Notes under the pieces: generated by a model
What the model was told of the DNA's origin: nothing
The model's input: the letters and a program-made list of their open reading frames with translations, nothing else
The model's database searches: none
Shown: in pieces, positions 35,223 through 45,304 of the stretch
Layout of the letters: every line of letters begins with the position of its first letter
Numbering within the stretch: the first letter of the stretch is position 1
Program-made: the position numbers and the translations under genes
Origin: Candidatus Nitrosopumilus sp.
GTDB taxonomy: Archaea; Thermoproteota; Nitrososphaeria; Nitrososphaerales; Nitrosopumilaceae
DNA: 64,000 bases
NCBI GenBank assembly: GCA_013911135.1
Contig: JACERO010000075.1
Location: 1-64,000, forward strand
Direction: 5' to 3'

Positions 35223-37394
35223 TTAGTTATCTGGACAGCCATCATCGTCTCTATCTCCATCATAATCTTCAGGATCAAGAGGACATGAATCCTCATCATT
35301 AATGATACCATCTAAATCATCATCATGGACAAATCTCTGTTGTTCTGGAGCAGTATCTGGGCAGCCGTCATGATCATTGTACTTGTTCCATGTTTCAGGG
35401 CTTGTTGGACAGGAATCAAGGGTATCATAATATCCATCACCATCAGAATCAATATTTGTAGGTGTTGTAGACTCTGCTGCTAACACATCTGGGCAACCAT
35501 CCCAATCCAAGTATCCATTAAAGTTCTCTTGCTCACCAATGCATGCATCCCATCTATCATCTATACCATCAGTATCAACATCTGCAAAGATGTAAGATGA
35601 AGTAATAGAATCAGTTGAATCAGGGCAACCATCTTCATCTTGATAAAAGTTGTAAGTTTCAGATTCTAGTGGACATGCATCCATTGTATCTAGAATACCA
35701 TCCATATCAGAATCAAGTGTAAATACAAATTTATCAGGACAACCGTCATCATCTAGGAATCCATTGAATGTCTCTGGTTGGTTTGGACACAAGTCTAGAA
35801 TATCTGGAATCCTGTCACCATCAGTATCAGCAGTAAGTTTGTTGTCTGCTACAAAATCAGGACAGCCGTCTTCATCTTGGAATCTATTGTATGTCTCTCT
35901 AGCATAAGGACATTCATCCACATCATCAGTGACTCCATCAAAGTCAGTATCTCCAAAGGAATCATAAGCTAAGGCATCAGGACAGCCATCTTCATCTTGG
36001 AATCCGTTGTATCTTTCAGCTAATGTTGGACATTGATCTAAATGATCTTGGATTCTGTCATAATCAGAATCAATTAAAGCATTAGATGCTGCACCAAGTA
36101 CATCGAAACATCCATCCCAATCTAGGAATCCATTATAATTTTCAGGCTCGTTTAAGCATTGATCCCATCTATCATCAATTCCATCACCGTCAGTATCTGG
36201 GAAAGTGTATGTTGAATCTATTGTATCAACAGAATCAGGACATCCATCGTCATCTAGGAATCTATTGTAAGTTTCAGATTCTAGTGGACATGCATCCATT
36301 GTATCTAGAATACCATCCATATCAGAATCAAGTTTAGGATCAAAGCTATCAGGACAACCGTCATCGTCTAGGAATCCATTGAATGTTTCTGGTTGGTTTG
36401 GACACAAGTCTAGAATATCTGGAATCCTGTCACCATCAGTATCAGCAGTTAATTTATTGTCATATATAGAATCAGGGCAGCCATCTTCATCTTGTAATTT
36501 ATTGTAAGTCTCTTTAGCATAAGGACATTCATCCACATCATCAGTGACTCCATCAAAGTCAGTATCTCCAAAGGAATCATAAGCTAAGGCATCAGGACAG
36601 CCATCTTCATCTTGGAATCCGTTGTATCTTTCAGCTAATGTTGGACATTGATCTAAATGATCTTGGATGCTGTCATAATCAGAATCAATTAAAGCATTAG
36701 ATGCTGCACCAAGTACATCGAAACATCCATCCCAATCTAGGAATCCATTATAATTTTCAGGCTCGTTTAAGCATTGATCCCATCTATCATCAATTCCATC
36801 ACCATCAGTATCTGGGAAGAGATAAGATGAAACAATAGAATCAGCAGTGTCAGGGCAACCATCGTCATCTAGATCTAAGTTGTAAGTTTCAGGTTCTAGT
36901 GGACATGCATCCATTGTATCAGAAATGCCATCTTGATCACTATCTATTAAAATAAAGACATCATCAGGACAGCCATCTTTATCATCAATGCCATTGAATG
37001 TCTCTGGTTGATTTGGACATAAATCCAGATAATCAGGATAATTATCACCATCAGAATCAGCAATACCTTTTCCATCAACAGGTGATAAATCAGGACAACC
37101 GTCTTCATCTTGGAATTTATTGTAAGTTTCCTTTACAGTTGGACATTGATCTAGATGATCTTGTATTCCATCAAAGTCTGCATCATACCATGGAACAAAG
37201 TCTGCAGGACAGCCATCTATGTTGGTACCATATTGTGGATCATAGTCTTCAAGAAGATTAGGACATTGATCTAAATCATTTGGTACTCCATCACCATCAG
37301 AATCAATAACTTCAGTTGCATAAACACTACCTGGTAACATACCAATGGTAGAAGTAAGTAAAAGTAAAAATCCTAAAAGATATTGTTTTTTCAT
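35223..37394 (-). CDS. Secreted thrombospondin type-3 (calcium-binding) repeat protein
   Basis: Signal peptide, then many DxDxDGxxDxxDxCP...DxDGCPD units. Confidence 0.93.
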   Translation of the reverse strand: MKKQYLLGFLLLLTSTIGMLPGSVYATEVIDSDGDGVPNDLDQCPNLLEDYDPQYGTNIDGCPADFVPWYDADFDGIQDHLDQCPTVKETYNKFQDEDGCPDLSPVDGKGIADSDGDNYPDYLDLCPNQPETFNGIDDKDGCPDDVFILIDSDQDGISDTMDACPLEPETYNLDLDDDGCPDTADSIVSSYLFPDTDGDGIDDRWDQCLNEPENYNGFLDWDGCFDVLGAASNALIDSDYDSIQDHLDQCPTLAERYNGFQDEDGCPDALAYDSFGDTDFDGVTDDVDECPYAKETYNKLQDEDGCPDSIYDNKLTADTDGDRIPDILDLCPNQPETFNGFLDDDGCPDSFDPKLDSDMDGILDTMDACPLESETYNRFLDDDGCPDSVDTIDSTYTFPDTDGDGIDDRWDQCLNEPENYNGFLDWDGCFDVLGAASNALIDSDYDRIQDHLDQCPTLAERYNGFQDEDGCPDALAYDSFGDTDFDGVTDDVDECPYARETYNRFQDEDGCPDFVADNKLTADTDGDRIPDILDLCPNQPETFNGFLDDDGCPDKFVFTLDSDMDGILDTMDACPLESETYNFYQDEDGCPDSTDSITSSYIFADVDTDGIDDRWDACIGEQENFNGYLDWDGCPDVLAAESTTPTNIDSDGDGYYDTLDSCPTSPETWNKYNDHDGCPDTAPEQQRFVHDDDLDGIINDEDSCPLDPEDYDGDRDDDGCPDN
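35594..36830. repeat. 615-bp tandem in-frame duplication inside the TSP3 gene
   Basis: Nearly identical DNA at offset 615 (e.g. cattcatccacatcatcagtgactccatcaaag at 35911 and 36526). Confidence 0.85.
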
Positions 37395-37403
37395 TTTATG
37401 AGA

Positions 37404-39842
37404 CTAAGGGTCTGGACAGCCGTCGGTATCTCTATCACCATCATAATCCTCTGGTTCTAAAGGACACAAGTCATAGTCATTGATAATATTGTCTAAATCA
37501 GCATCATGTTTGTATCTTGATTGTTCTGGAGCAATATCTGGACAACCATCATCGTCATTGTACTTGTTCCAAGATTCTTTTTCATTTGGACATAAATCAA
37601 TCTCATCATTTATGCCATCTTCATCACTATCAATTGTAATATTTCCAGTTGGCATGACATCAGGGCAACCGTCATAATCAACATATCTATTCCAAGTTTC
37701 GTTTTGTTCTGGACACATATCCATCACATCTGGAACACCATCACCATCAGAATCAGGTTGAGTATCATCAACATCTGGACAGCCGTCATCGTCTTGGAAT
37801 CCATTATAGTTTTCAGCAACTAGAGGACAATCATCATAGACATCATTAATGCCATCATTATCAGAGTCAACTACAAATGATTCGGATATGAAATCTGGAC
37901 ATCCATCATCGTCTTGATATCTATTGTAAGTTTCTTTAGCAGTTGGACACACATCAATAGCATCTGGTAATCCATCCAAGTCACGATCACTCTTTAAGAT
38001 GTACTCATCCGGACAGCCATCTAAATCAAGAATTCCATTATATGTTTCTGGTTGATTTGGACAGTGATCTCTGTAATCATTAATTCCATCATTGTCGGTA
38101 TCTGGAGTTTCTTTATTATCTGCTACAAGGTCAGGGCAACCGTCATCGTCTTGATATCTATTGTAAGTTTCTGGAACTAATGGACATTGATCTGACTCAT
38201 CAGGAATTCCATCAAGGTCTGAATCAGTATCGGTAAAATAAGGAGGAATGTCTGGACAACCGTCGTCATCTTGGAATCCATTGTAACGTTCTCTGTCAAG
38301 AGGACATTGATCTACTGAATCTAAAATACCATCAAAGTCTGAATCAGATTCTGATGGGTTGTCAGGACAACCGTCAGCATCTTGATATCTATTCCAAGTT
38401 TCTGCAGTTGTAGGACATTGATCTAATGTATCTCTAATTCCATCATTATCAGAATCTGAAACTAGAACATCAGGGCAACCGTCTGTATCTTGATAGTTAT
38501 TATACACTTCTGGTTCTAGAGGACATTTATCTTTCAAATCAGAAATTCGATCACCATCAAAATCTAATTCTGAAAATTCAGAAATAGTATCAGGGCAACC
38601 GTCGTCATCTTGGAATCTATTGTAATTTTCTTTAGCAATTGGACATTGATCTAGATTATCAGGAATTCCATCCAAGTCACGATCACTCTTTGAGAAATAA
38701 TCATCTGGACAGCCATCTCTATCTAAAATACCATTAAATGTTTCTGATTCGTTTGGACATAAATCTACATAATCATTAATTCCATCACCATCAGTATCTG
38801 GAACTTCACTAGTATCACTAAGAAAGTCAGGGCAACCGTCATCGTCTTGATATCTATTGTAAGTTTCTGGAACTAATGGACATTGATCTGACTCATCAGG
38901 AATTCCATCAAGGTCTGAATCAGTATCGGTAAAATAAGGAGGAATGTCTGGACAACCGTCGTCATCTTGGAAGCCGTTGTATCTTTCAGGATCTAAAGGA
39001 CATGCATCATCAGCATCCATAACTCTATCACCATCTATATCATTTAATGTACCAGTAAATGATGGAAGTAAATCTGGACAACCGTCATAATCAGAAAATT
39101 TATTGTAAGTTTCTGCATTATTAGGACAAATATCGAATTGATCTGCTATTCCGTCACCATCTTTATCATCAAATGAAAAATTTAATTGAACATCAGGACA
39201 ACCGTCTGTATCAAGATAACCATTATACACTTCTGGATCGTTTATGCATAAATCAATGTTATCTGGAATACTATCATTATCTGTATCAGCAAAAGAATAA
39301 CCTGGAACAGAATCTGGGCAACCGTCATCGTCTTGGAATCTATTGTAATTTTCTGCACTCAGTGGACATGCATCTACAGGATCTGGAACTCCATCTAAAT
39401 CGCGGTCACCTGCACCAAAATCATCTGGACAACCATCTCTATCTAAAACACCATTGAATGTTTCTGGTTGATTTGGACATGAATCTCTTGTGTCGACAAA
39501 ACCATCACCATCAGAATCTGGTAATCCACCTGCTCCACCTTCAGAGATACTATCAGGACAACCGTCATCGTCTTGGAATCTATTGTAATTTTCTCTGATA
39601 TTTGGACATTGATCTAAATGATCTTGTATTCCATCATAGTCTTCATCATACCATGGAACAAAGTCTGATGGACAACCATCAGTAGGACCAACATAATCTT
39701 CTTGCAAATTTGGACATGCATCAACTGAATCGTCAACACCATCATTATCCAAGTCCTCAGCAGCAAAAGTGTAGTTTATAGGTATACTCGTTAATGTAGC
39801 TAAAAGCAAAACTAGGAATGATAAAGTATGGATATTTTTCAA
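37404..39842 (-). CDS. Secreted thrombospondin type-3 repeat protein (paralogue of the neighbour)
   Basis: Signal peptide, then TSP3 repeats with the same N- and C-terminal layout as 35223..37394. Confidence 0.93.
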   Translation of the reverse strand: MKNIHTLSFLVLLLATLTSIPINYTFAAEDLDNDGVDDSVDACPNLQEDYVGPTDGCPSDFVPWYDEDYDGIQDHLDQCPNIRENYNRFQDDDGCPDSISEGGAGGLPDSDGDGFVDTRDSCPNQPETFNGVLDRDGCPDDFGAGDRDLDGVPDPVDACPLSAENYNRFQDDDGCPDSVPGYSFADTDNDSIPDNIDLCINDPEVYNGYLDTDGCPDVQLNFSFDDKDGDGIADQFDICPNNAETYNKFSDYDGCPDLLPSFTGTLNDIDGDRVMDADDACPLDPERYNGFQDDDGCPDIPPYFTDTDSDLDGIPDESDQCPLVPETYNRYQDDDGCPDFLSDTSEVPDTDGDGINDYVDLCPNESETFNGILDRDGCPDDYFSKSDRDLDGIPDNLDQCPIAKENYNRFQDDDGCPDTISEFSELDFDGDRISDLKDKCPLEPEVYNNYQDTDGCPDVLVSDSDNDGIRDTLDQCPTTAETWNRYQDADGCPDNPSESDSDFDGILDSVDQCPLDRERYNGFQDDDGCPDIPPYFTDTDSDLDGIPDESDQCPLVPETYNRYQDDDGCPDLVADNKETPDTDNDGINDYRDHCPNQPETYNGILDLDGCPDEYILKSDRDLDGLPDAIDVCPTAKETYNRYQDDDGCPDFISESFVVDSDNDGINDVYDDCPLVAENYNGFQDDDGCPDVDDTQPDSDGDGVPDVMDMCPEQNETWNRYVDYDGCPDVMPTGNITIDSDEDGINDEIDLCPNEKESWNKYNDDDGCPDIAPEQSRYKHDADLDNIINDYDLCPLEPEDYDGDRDTDGCPDP

Positions 39843-39979
39843 TGCTAAAATTACCTTGGGGATCCAGTTATTAAACCTCGCTCTAGAATCGACTCAAAAT
39901 TGTAACAAGTTTTAAGAAAAATTCTATGATGGACAAAAAACACGATCAATTTAAGTAAACAAAAACTAGAATAGAATTC

Positions 39980-41008
39980 ATGAGTTGCTCTGGTGAAACA
40001 GTTGAAGAAGAAGATCGTTTAATTCAGATAAAACCTGCAATAGCTAAGCAATTAAAAAAAGCAAAGTATGGAATTGCGGATCATGCTACAGTGGCATTAT
40101 GTCATTGGACAAAAAAATCATTCAAACATGAAGGAAATTGCTATAAGCACAAATTTTATGGAATTTCAACTCATGCATGTATGGAGTTTTCCCCAGCTGG
40201 AATGCATTGTGAGAATCGTTGTGTATATTGTTGGAGACCAATGGAATTTTATGATTCATTAAAAATGGATCCAAAACAAGTTGCAGAACCTGAAGAGATC
40301 TTGACAAAATTGATGATTGAGAGAAAAGAACTGATCAACGGCTATTATGGAGATTCAAGAAACGATAAACAAAGATTAGATGAATCATTATTACCTAGTC
40401 ATTATGCAATTTCACTTTCTGGTGAACCAACAATGTATCCAAAGTTGCCAGAACTAATCAAATATCTACACTCACTTAAAGCAACAAAATCAACTTTTCT
40501 TGTAACTAATGGACAAGAACCAGATATGATACAAAGGCTACAAGATGAAGATGCATTACCAACACAATTGTACTTGTCAACAAACGCTGCAGACTATGAA
40601 TCATTTAAGAGAATAAACCAACCAAAATATGATGATTCATGGGAAAGATGGAATAGAACTCTTTCAATGTTAAAACATTTGAAAACAAGAACAGTTCTAA
40701 GAATTACTCTAATTAGAGATTATAATGACATAAAAGAAATGATTCCAGTTTTTGCAGAAATGGTTAGAAAAGCTAGTCCACACTTTATTGAAATAAAATC
40801 ATACATGCATATTGGTCGGTCAACTAATAGATTAGAGCATTCTAATATGTTAGAAATGGAAGAGATAAAAAATTTTAGTGAACAAGTTGCAAAACAAAGT
40901 AAGATATTTTCAGTAATGGATGAAAGTTTTGTTTCAAGAATTTCAATTTTACAAAATAATGAACGAACAATTGATCGTTATATTCCTACTTATGCAAATA
41001 CCAATTAG
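39980..41008 (+). CDS. taw1: 4-demethylwyosine synthase (TYW1/Taw1), radical SAM
   Basis: CMEFSPAGMHCENRCVYCWRP (CxxxCxxC-type cluster), HYAISLSGEPTMYP. Confidence 0.93.
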   Translation: MSCSGETVEEEDRLIQIKPAIAKQLKKAKYGIADHATVALCHWTKKSFKHEGNCYKHKFYGISTHACMEFSPAGMHCENRCVYCWRPMEFYDSLKMDPKQVAEPEEILTKLMIERKELINGYYGDSRNDKQRLDESLLPSHYAISLSGEPTMYPKLPELIKYLHSLKATKSTFLVTNGQEPDMIQRLQDEDALPTQLYLSTNAADYESFKRINQPKYDDSWERWNRTLSMLKHLKTRTVLRITLIRDYNDIKEMIPVFAEMVRKASPHFIEIKSYMHIGRSTNRLEHSNMLEMEEIKNFSEQVAKQSKIFSVMDESFVSRISILQNNERTIDRYIPTYANTN

Positions 41009-41550
41009 AAAATTTTTTCGATGCTTTGTACCTATGTGATAATTCATTTTTGTTATTTATTTCAGCAAATGTTTTTCGGGTATTTTTTGGTACAAAAATT
41101 GGATCGTATCTCCAACCTTTTCCTTTTTGTGAATACGATATAGTACCATCAAGTTTTGCATCAAAAGATTGTAGAGTGTTTTTATCACAATAGCTAATAA
41201 TAGAAACAAACTTTGCCTTTCTATTATTTTTTAAAAGATTAAGAATTCCTTTGTTTCCAATTGTTTTTAAAACATATGATGAATACGGACCTGGAAATCC
41301 ATCAAGGGAATCAATGAACAGACCATCATCTTCAATTATTATAGGTTTTTTACATTTTGAAAATGCATCTTTTGCTTTTTTTGATGCAATATCTAAGTGA
41401 ATTTGATTGAATCTCTTCTAAATCTAATTTGAAAAAACCAAGTTTTATTCCAAAAGAATCTAGAATTTTTTTTGCCTCTTGATATTTGTGATTATTTGAG
41501 GATGCAAAAAATAGATCAAGTGACTGCTGCATACCTACCACGACTTTCAA
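40986..41550 (-). pseudogene. rdgB: XTP/dITP pyrophosphatase (Ham1/RdgB) with a frameshift
   Basis: LDLFFASSNNHKYQEAKKILDSFG... in frame 1; after ~41394 the other frame reads DIASKKAKDAFSKCKKPIIIEDDGLFIDSLDGFPGPYSSYVL...RYDPIFVPKNTRKTFAEINNKNELSHRYKASKKF. Confidence 0.8.
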
Positions 41551-42151
41551 TATCTGAAACTAGTTTGGTGATTTTAATGTAATTCGTATTTCCAACAATA
41601 GATTTGTAACCAATTAAGAAATTTTTCCAAGCAGGTTCCATGATTTTTGCATGAGCACTGTTAAGAATTTCTTTGATTAATCTCAAATCAACTGCATGAT
41701 CTTCTGGTTTTATCGTATTTTGAGATAATCCAAAATCAATGACAAAAACAGTGTTTTGGAACAAAATGAAGTTTGATGTTGTCAAATCTCCATGCATTAC
41801 TCCATTTTTGTGCAATGTTCCAACTAATTTTCCAATTTCTTTTGATAATTCAATAATTTTTGATTCAGGTAAATCATGAACTGGTTTTCCAGGAATTTCT
41901 TGCATTACGATTATAGCTTTTTCTAAGTTCACAAAATAAACAAGAGGTGTTGGAATTCCAAATGACTTTACTAGAGATATAATTTGAGATTCTTTTATTG
42001 TTCTTTGTTTACGTATTTTTGAATCAAGAGAAGGATCACGATAATTTTTTATTTTTCTAATTTTGAGAATTGCTTTTGAATTTTGCCATTTAGATTGATA
42101 TATGTCAGCTTCTGCTCCTTTTTTTCTTAATTTCATTAACATTATATCCAA
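41516..42151 (-). CDS. bud32: KEOPS kinase Bud32/PRPK
   Basis: KKGAEADIY; MHGDLTTSNFILF; VIDFGLSQNTIKPEDHAVDLRLIK. Confidence 0.95.
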   Translation of the reverse strand: MDIMLMKLRKKGAEADIYQSKWQNSKAILKIRKIKNYRDPSLDSKIRKQRTIKESQIISLVKSFGIPTPLVYFVNLEKAIIVMQEIPGKPVHDLPESKIIELSKEIGKLVGTLHKNGVMHGDLTTSNFILFQNTVFVIDFGLSQNTIKPEDHAVDLRLIKEILNSAHAKIMEPAWKNFLIGYKSIVGNTNYIKITKLVSDIESRGRYAAVT

Positions 42152-42173
42152 AGGGATTCAATAAAAATTAATC

Positions 42174-42497
42174 ATGGAAGAAGGAGAGAGAAAAATAAAA
42201 CAAGAAGATTGTAGTGAAGATAATTTAAGTTCAGGAATTCTGACATTAACTAACAAGAGATTGGCATTTGATAAAACAAGAGCAAGATTGATGGATTTTT
42301 CTAAACATGTGGGTGATACTATACTGGATATTTCATTAGATGATGTAACCAAAACATGGAAAGAGGGATTACTAATAAAAAAAGTATGTTTTACTGTAAA
42401 GACAAGTAAAGATGAACAGACTTACAAGTTTGGAGTGTTCAATACAAAAAGTTGGCTCAAAAGTATTGATGAGGCAATTAATAACAAAAATCAATAA
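42174..42497 (+). CDS. PH/GRAM-like small protein
   Basis: 107 aa; GILTLTNKRLAFDKTRARLMDFSKHVGDTILDISLDDVTKTWKEGLLIKKVCFTV. Confidence 0.6.
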   Translation: MEEGERKIKQEDCSEDNLSSGILTLTNKRLAFDKTRARLMDFSKHVGDTILDISLDDVTKTWKEGLLIKKVCFTVKTSKDEQTYKFGVFNTKSWLKSIDEAINNKNQ

Positions 42498-43474
42498 TCT
42501 ACTTTAACTGAATCTAATCTCCAAGATTGCGTAACCAAAGTATCTTTGAGTAAAACACCTCGCTTGACTTGTGATTCTAAAAGCCCAGTCCAACATATTT
42601 GACTTCCACAATCTCCTGCATATTGTAATGGAACTGCAAAGAACTTACATCCATGTCGTTTACATACATCATGAAGCATTTCAGATAATCTTTTGTTAGC
42701 TGCAACACCACCTACTATCAATAATTCTTTTTTGCTGGTAAATGACAAGGCACGCTCTACTACTTCACTAATCATTGCAAAAGCAGTTTCTTGAAGTGAA
42801 TAACAGGCATCTACTTTACTTTTCTTTGCAACAGATTTTGTAGCAGACAATAAACCTGAAAAAGAAACATCATTTCCTTTTACGGAATATGGTAGTGAAA
42901 TATAATTTGAAGATGTAGATGCTAACTCTTCTATATTTTTTCCACATGGAGAAGCAAATCCAATAGATCTTCCAAATTGGTCAAGTAATTGACCCAATGT
43001 AATATCTAAAGTCTCACCAAAAACTCTCCACTGTTTGTTAAGAAATGCCAAAAGCATAGTATGTCCTCCAGATACTAAAAGCACCAAAGGATTTGTTGCA
43101 TCTGTAAGTAACTTTCCTAATTCAATATGACCAATTGCATGATTGATAGGATAAATTGGAATTTTGTAAAAAGAGGCTAAAGATCGTGCAACAACTGCAC
43201 CAACACGTAAACATGGACCTAATCCCGGACCTGCAGCATAAGAAATAAGATCCAGATCTTTGATTGTAATATTTGCCTCCCTAAGACATTCAAACAATAC
43301 TGAAGAACTATTCTCAATATGATGACGTGATGCTTCTCTTGGATGAATTCCTTCTCCTTTTGCAGGACGATAAATTTTTCGGACATCAGAAAGAATCCTT
43401 CCTTGTTTTCCTTTTTTTTCAATTATAGCACAAGAAAATGTATGTGCTGTACTTTCAATTCCTAAACCTAGCAT
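42491..43474 (-). CDS. kae1: KEOPS complex Kae1 (TsaD family tRNA t6A synthase)
   Basis: LGIESTAHTFSCAI; EGIHPREASRHH; YPINHAIGHIELGKL; VSGGHT. Confidence 0.96.
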   Translation of the reverse strand: MLGLGIESTAHTFSCAIIEKKGKQGRILSDVRKIYRPAKGEGIHPREASRHHIENSSSVLFECLREANITIKDLDLISYAAGPGLGPCLRVGAVVARSLASFYKIPIYPINHAIGHIELGKLLTDATNPLVLLVSGGHTMLLAFLNKQWRVFGETLDITLGQLLDQFGRSIGFASPCGKNIEELASTSSNYISLPYSVKGNDVSFSGLLSATKSVAKKSKVDACYSLQETAFAMISEVVERALSFTSKKELLIVGGVAANKRLSEMLHDVCKRHGCKFFAVPLQYAGDCGSQICWTGLLESQVKRGVLLKDTLVTQSWRLDSVKVDY

Positions 43475-43475
43475 A

Positions 43476-44672
43476 TTATCCCCTACTTAATGTGGATACA
43501 ATTTTGATCACATCACCATTTTTGAGTTTTTGATCACCACTGATTCTTTGTTTGGTTTTACAATCAATTGCATGTAAGAATCCCTTAGCAATATCGGCAT
43601 GAATTAAAACTGCCAAATCTTTTGCAGTAGAATCTTGTGGAAGTAATTTTGTATCAGGTAAAATGATACCATCTTTGTTGGTTAGTTTAGTTTCATCTTC
43701 TACAGGGTATACAACAATAAAGTTTAGAGAATCAAAAATAGCAGTATTTAGAATTTTTTGAACACCAGTAGATGTGATTTTAGAAAATACAGACTTTACC
43801 AAATCTAGTGCTTTTTGTTGAGGAGGTAGAATTTCTTTTCCTTCAATTATTTTAAAACCTTCATCTCCTGAAGAATAATCTACAATTCCTGCTTTTGATG
43901 CTTTTCGTAAAAGTAATTCAGTTTCGGCACTACAAGGAATTACAGGATCTGAAATTTTTTTAAGAATATCAAGATCGTGACATAGATCTGCTTTATTTGC
44001 AGCAATAATCATTGGTTTTGTATTTTTTCGTAATTCTTTAACAAAAGTTTGGATATCAGAATCTTTCCATTCTTTTGGATTTCTAGAAATAAGACCTAGT
44101 TTTTGTAACACTACATGTACTTGATAATCTTTAATGCCCAATCCAGAAAATCGTTTTGCAATACCATCAGTAAGTTTTGCTCTTTTCTGATCTATTTCAC
44201 GAGTGATCTTATCCCATTCTCTTTTGAGAATATCTGCAAACCATTGATCAAATTCATCCTGAACAAATACAACATCTTCTAGAGGATCATGTGTCCCAAC
44301 TGGAACTGATTGTCCTTGAATATCAGTACTTCCAGCAATGTCAACTACATGAATCAAAACTTCAGCTTGTCTTGCATCATCAAGAAATTGATTTCCTAAT
44401 CCCTTTCCTTCATGCGCACCCGGAACTAATCCTGCAATATCAATGAGTTTAACTGGAATAAAACGAGTGCCATTAACACATAATTCATTTTCATGTTGTA
44501 TATCAAAATATTTACATGCACAATTTGCTTTAACATAAGCAACACCTACATTTGGTTCAATTGTTGTAAAAGGGAAATTACCTGATGCAACAGGAGTTTC
44601 AGTTGCAGATGAGAAAAATGTTGATTTTCCAACATTTGCCTTACCTAGTAAACCAATTTGCAATATAGTCAA
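43476..44672 (-). CDS. OBG-family GTPase (YchF-like)
   Basis: GLLGKANVGKSTFFSSAT; IDIAGLVPGAHEGKGLGNQFLDDARQAEVLIHVVD; C-terminal TGS-like domain. Confidence 0.93.
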   Translation of the reverse strand: MTILQIGLLGKANVGKSTFFSSATETPVASGNFPFTTIEPNVGVAYVKANCACKYFDIQHENELCVNGTRFIPVKLIDIAGLVPGAHEGKGLGNQFLDDARQAEVLIHVVDIAGSTDIQGQSVPVGTHDPLEDVVFVQDEFDQWFADILKREWDKITREIDQKRAKLTDGIAKRFSGLGIKDYQVHVVLQKLGLISRNPKEWKDSDIQTFVKELRKNTKPMIIAANKADLCHDLDILKKISDPVIPCSAETELLLRKASKAGIVDYSSGDEGFKIIEGKEILPPQQKALDLVKSVFSKITSTGVQKILNTAIFDSLNFIVVYPVEDETKLTNKDGIILPDTKLLPQDSTAKDLAVLIHADIAKGFLHAIDCKTKQRISGDQKLKNGDVIKIVSTLSRG

Positions 44673-44727
44673 AAATTCAATTCTACTTATTAGTATTACA
44701 GAAATCGTTTAATGCAGTTTATCGTGA

Positions 44728-45285
44728 TTGTATAACATGTCAATTGTAATTACTGGAAATCCAGGAGTTGGAAAACACACTATTACGCAGAAAATTGCTG
44801 AAAAACTAGAACTATCTATAATTGATATTAATAACATAGCAAGAGATGCAGGATTATTTGAAAAAAATGAAGATACAAACGATGTAGATACTGTAAAACT
44901 AGAAAAAATTCTTGAGCAAAAAATTTCAGAGAAAAATGTGATTGTAGGCCATTTAGCACCTTATGTTTTAGATAAAATTATGGTAAAGACAATGATTGTG
45001 TTGAGAAGAAGCCCTTATGATTTGATCTCAGTATACAAAGAAAGAAAATACACAGATGAAAAAAGTAGAGAAAATTTAGGTAGTGAAGTATTAGGTATTA
45101 TTGCACATGATGCAATGAACAAATTCCAAGAAAAGACATTCCAAATAAACACTAGTGGTAAAAGCATTCAAGAAGTAGTAGAAAAAGTGATAACCCTAAT
45201 TTCCAGTAATATAGGTAGTGAAGAAGTCGATTGGCTTGATTTGGTTACAAAAAATAATGATTTGAAAAAATTTTTTTCTGATTGA
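44728..45285 (+). CDS. Adenylate kinase, AK6/Fap7-like
   Basis: VITGNPGVGKHTITQKIAE P-loop; VGHLAPYVL; LRRSPYDL. Confidence 0.82.
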   Translation: MYNMSIVITGNPGVGKHTITQKIAEKLELSIIDINNIARDAGLFEKNEDTNDVDTVKLEKILEQKISEKNVIVGHLAPYVLDKIMVKTMIVLRRSPYDLISVYKERKYTDEKSRENLGSEVLGIIAHDAMNKFQEKTFQINTSGKSIQEVVEKVITLISSNIGSEEVDWLDLVTKNNDLKKFFSD

Positions 45286-45304
45286 TTAAATAACGCCTTT
45301 AAGT

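Noticed and set aside
35594-36830. Considered as a CRISPR-like or mobile repeat
   Set aside because: The period is in frame (615 bp = 205 aa) and inside a coding TSP3 domain array, so it is protein-repeat expansion
35223-39842. Plus-strand ORFs inside the TSP3 genes (e.g. 36086, 36998, 39173)
   Set aside because: They are antisense shadows of the biased Asp-rich repeat codons; the minus-strand TSP3 frames are clearly the coding ones
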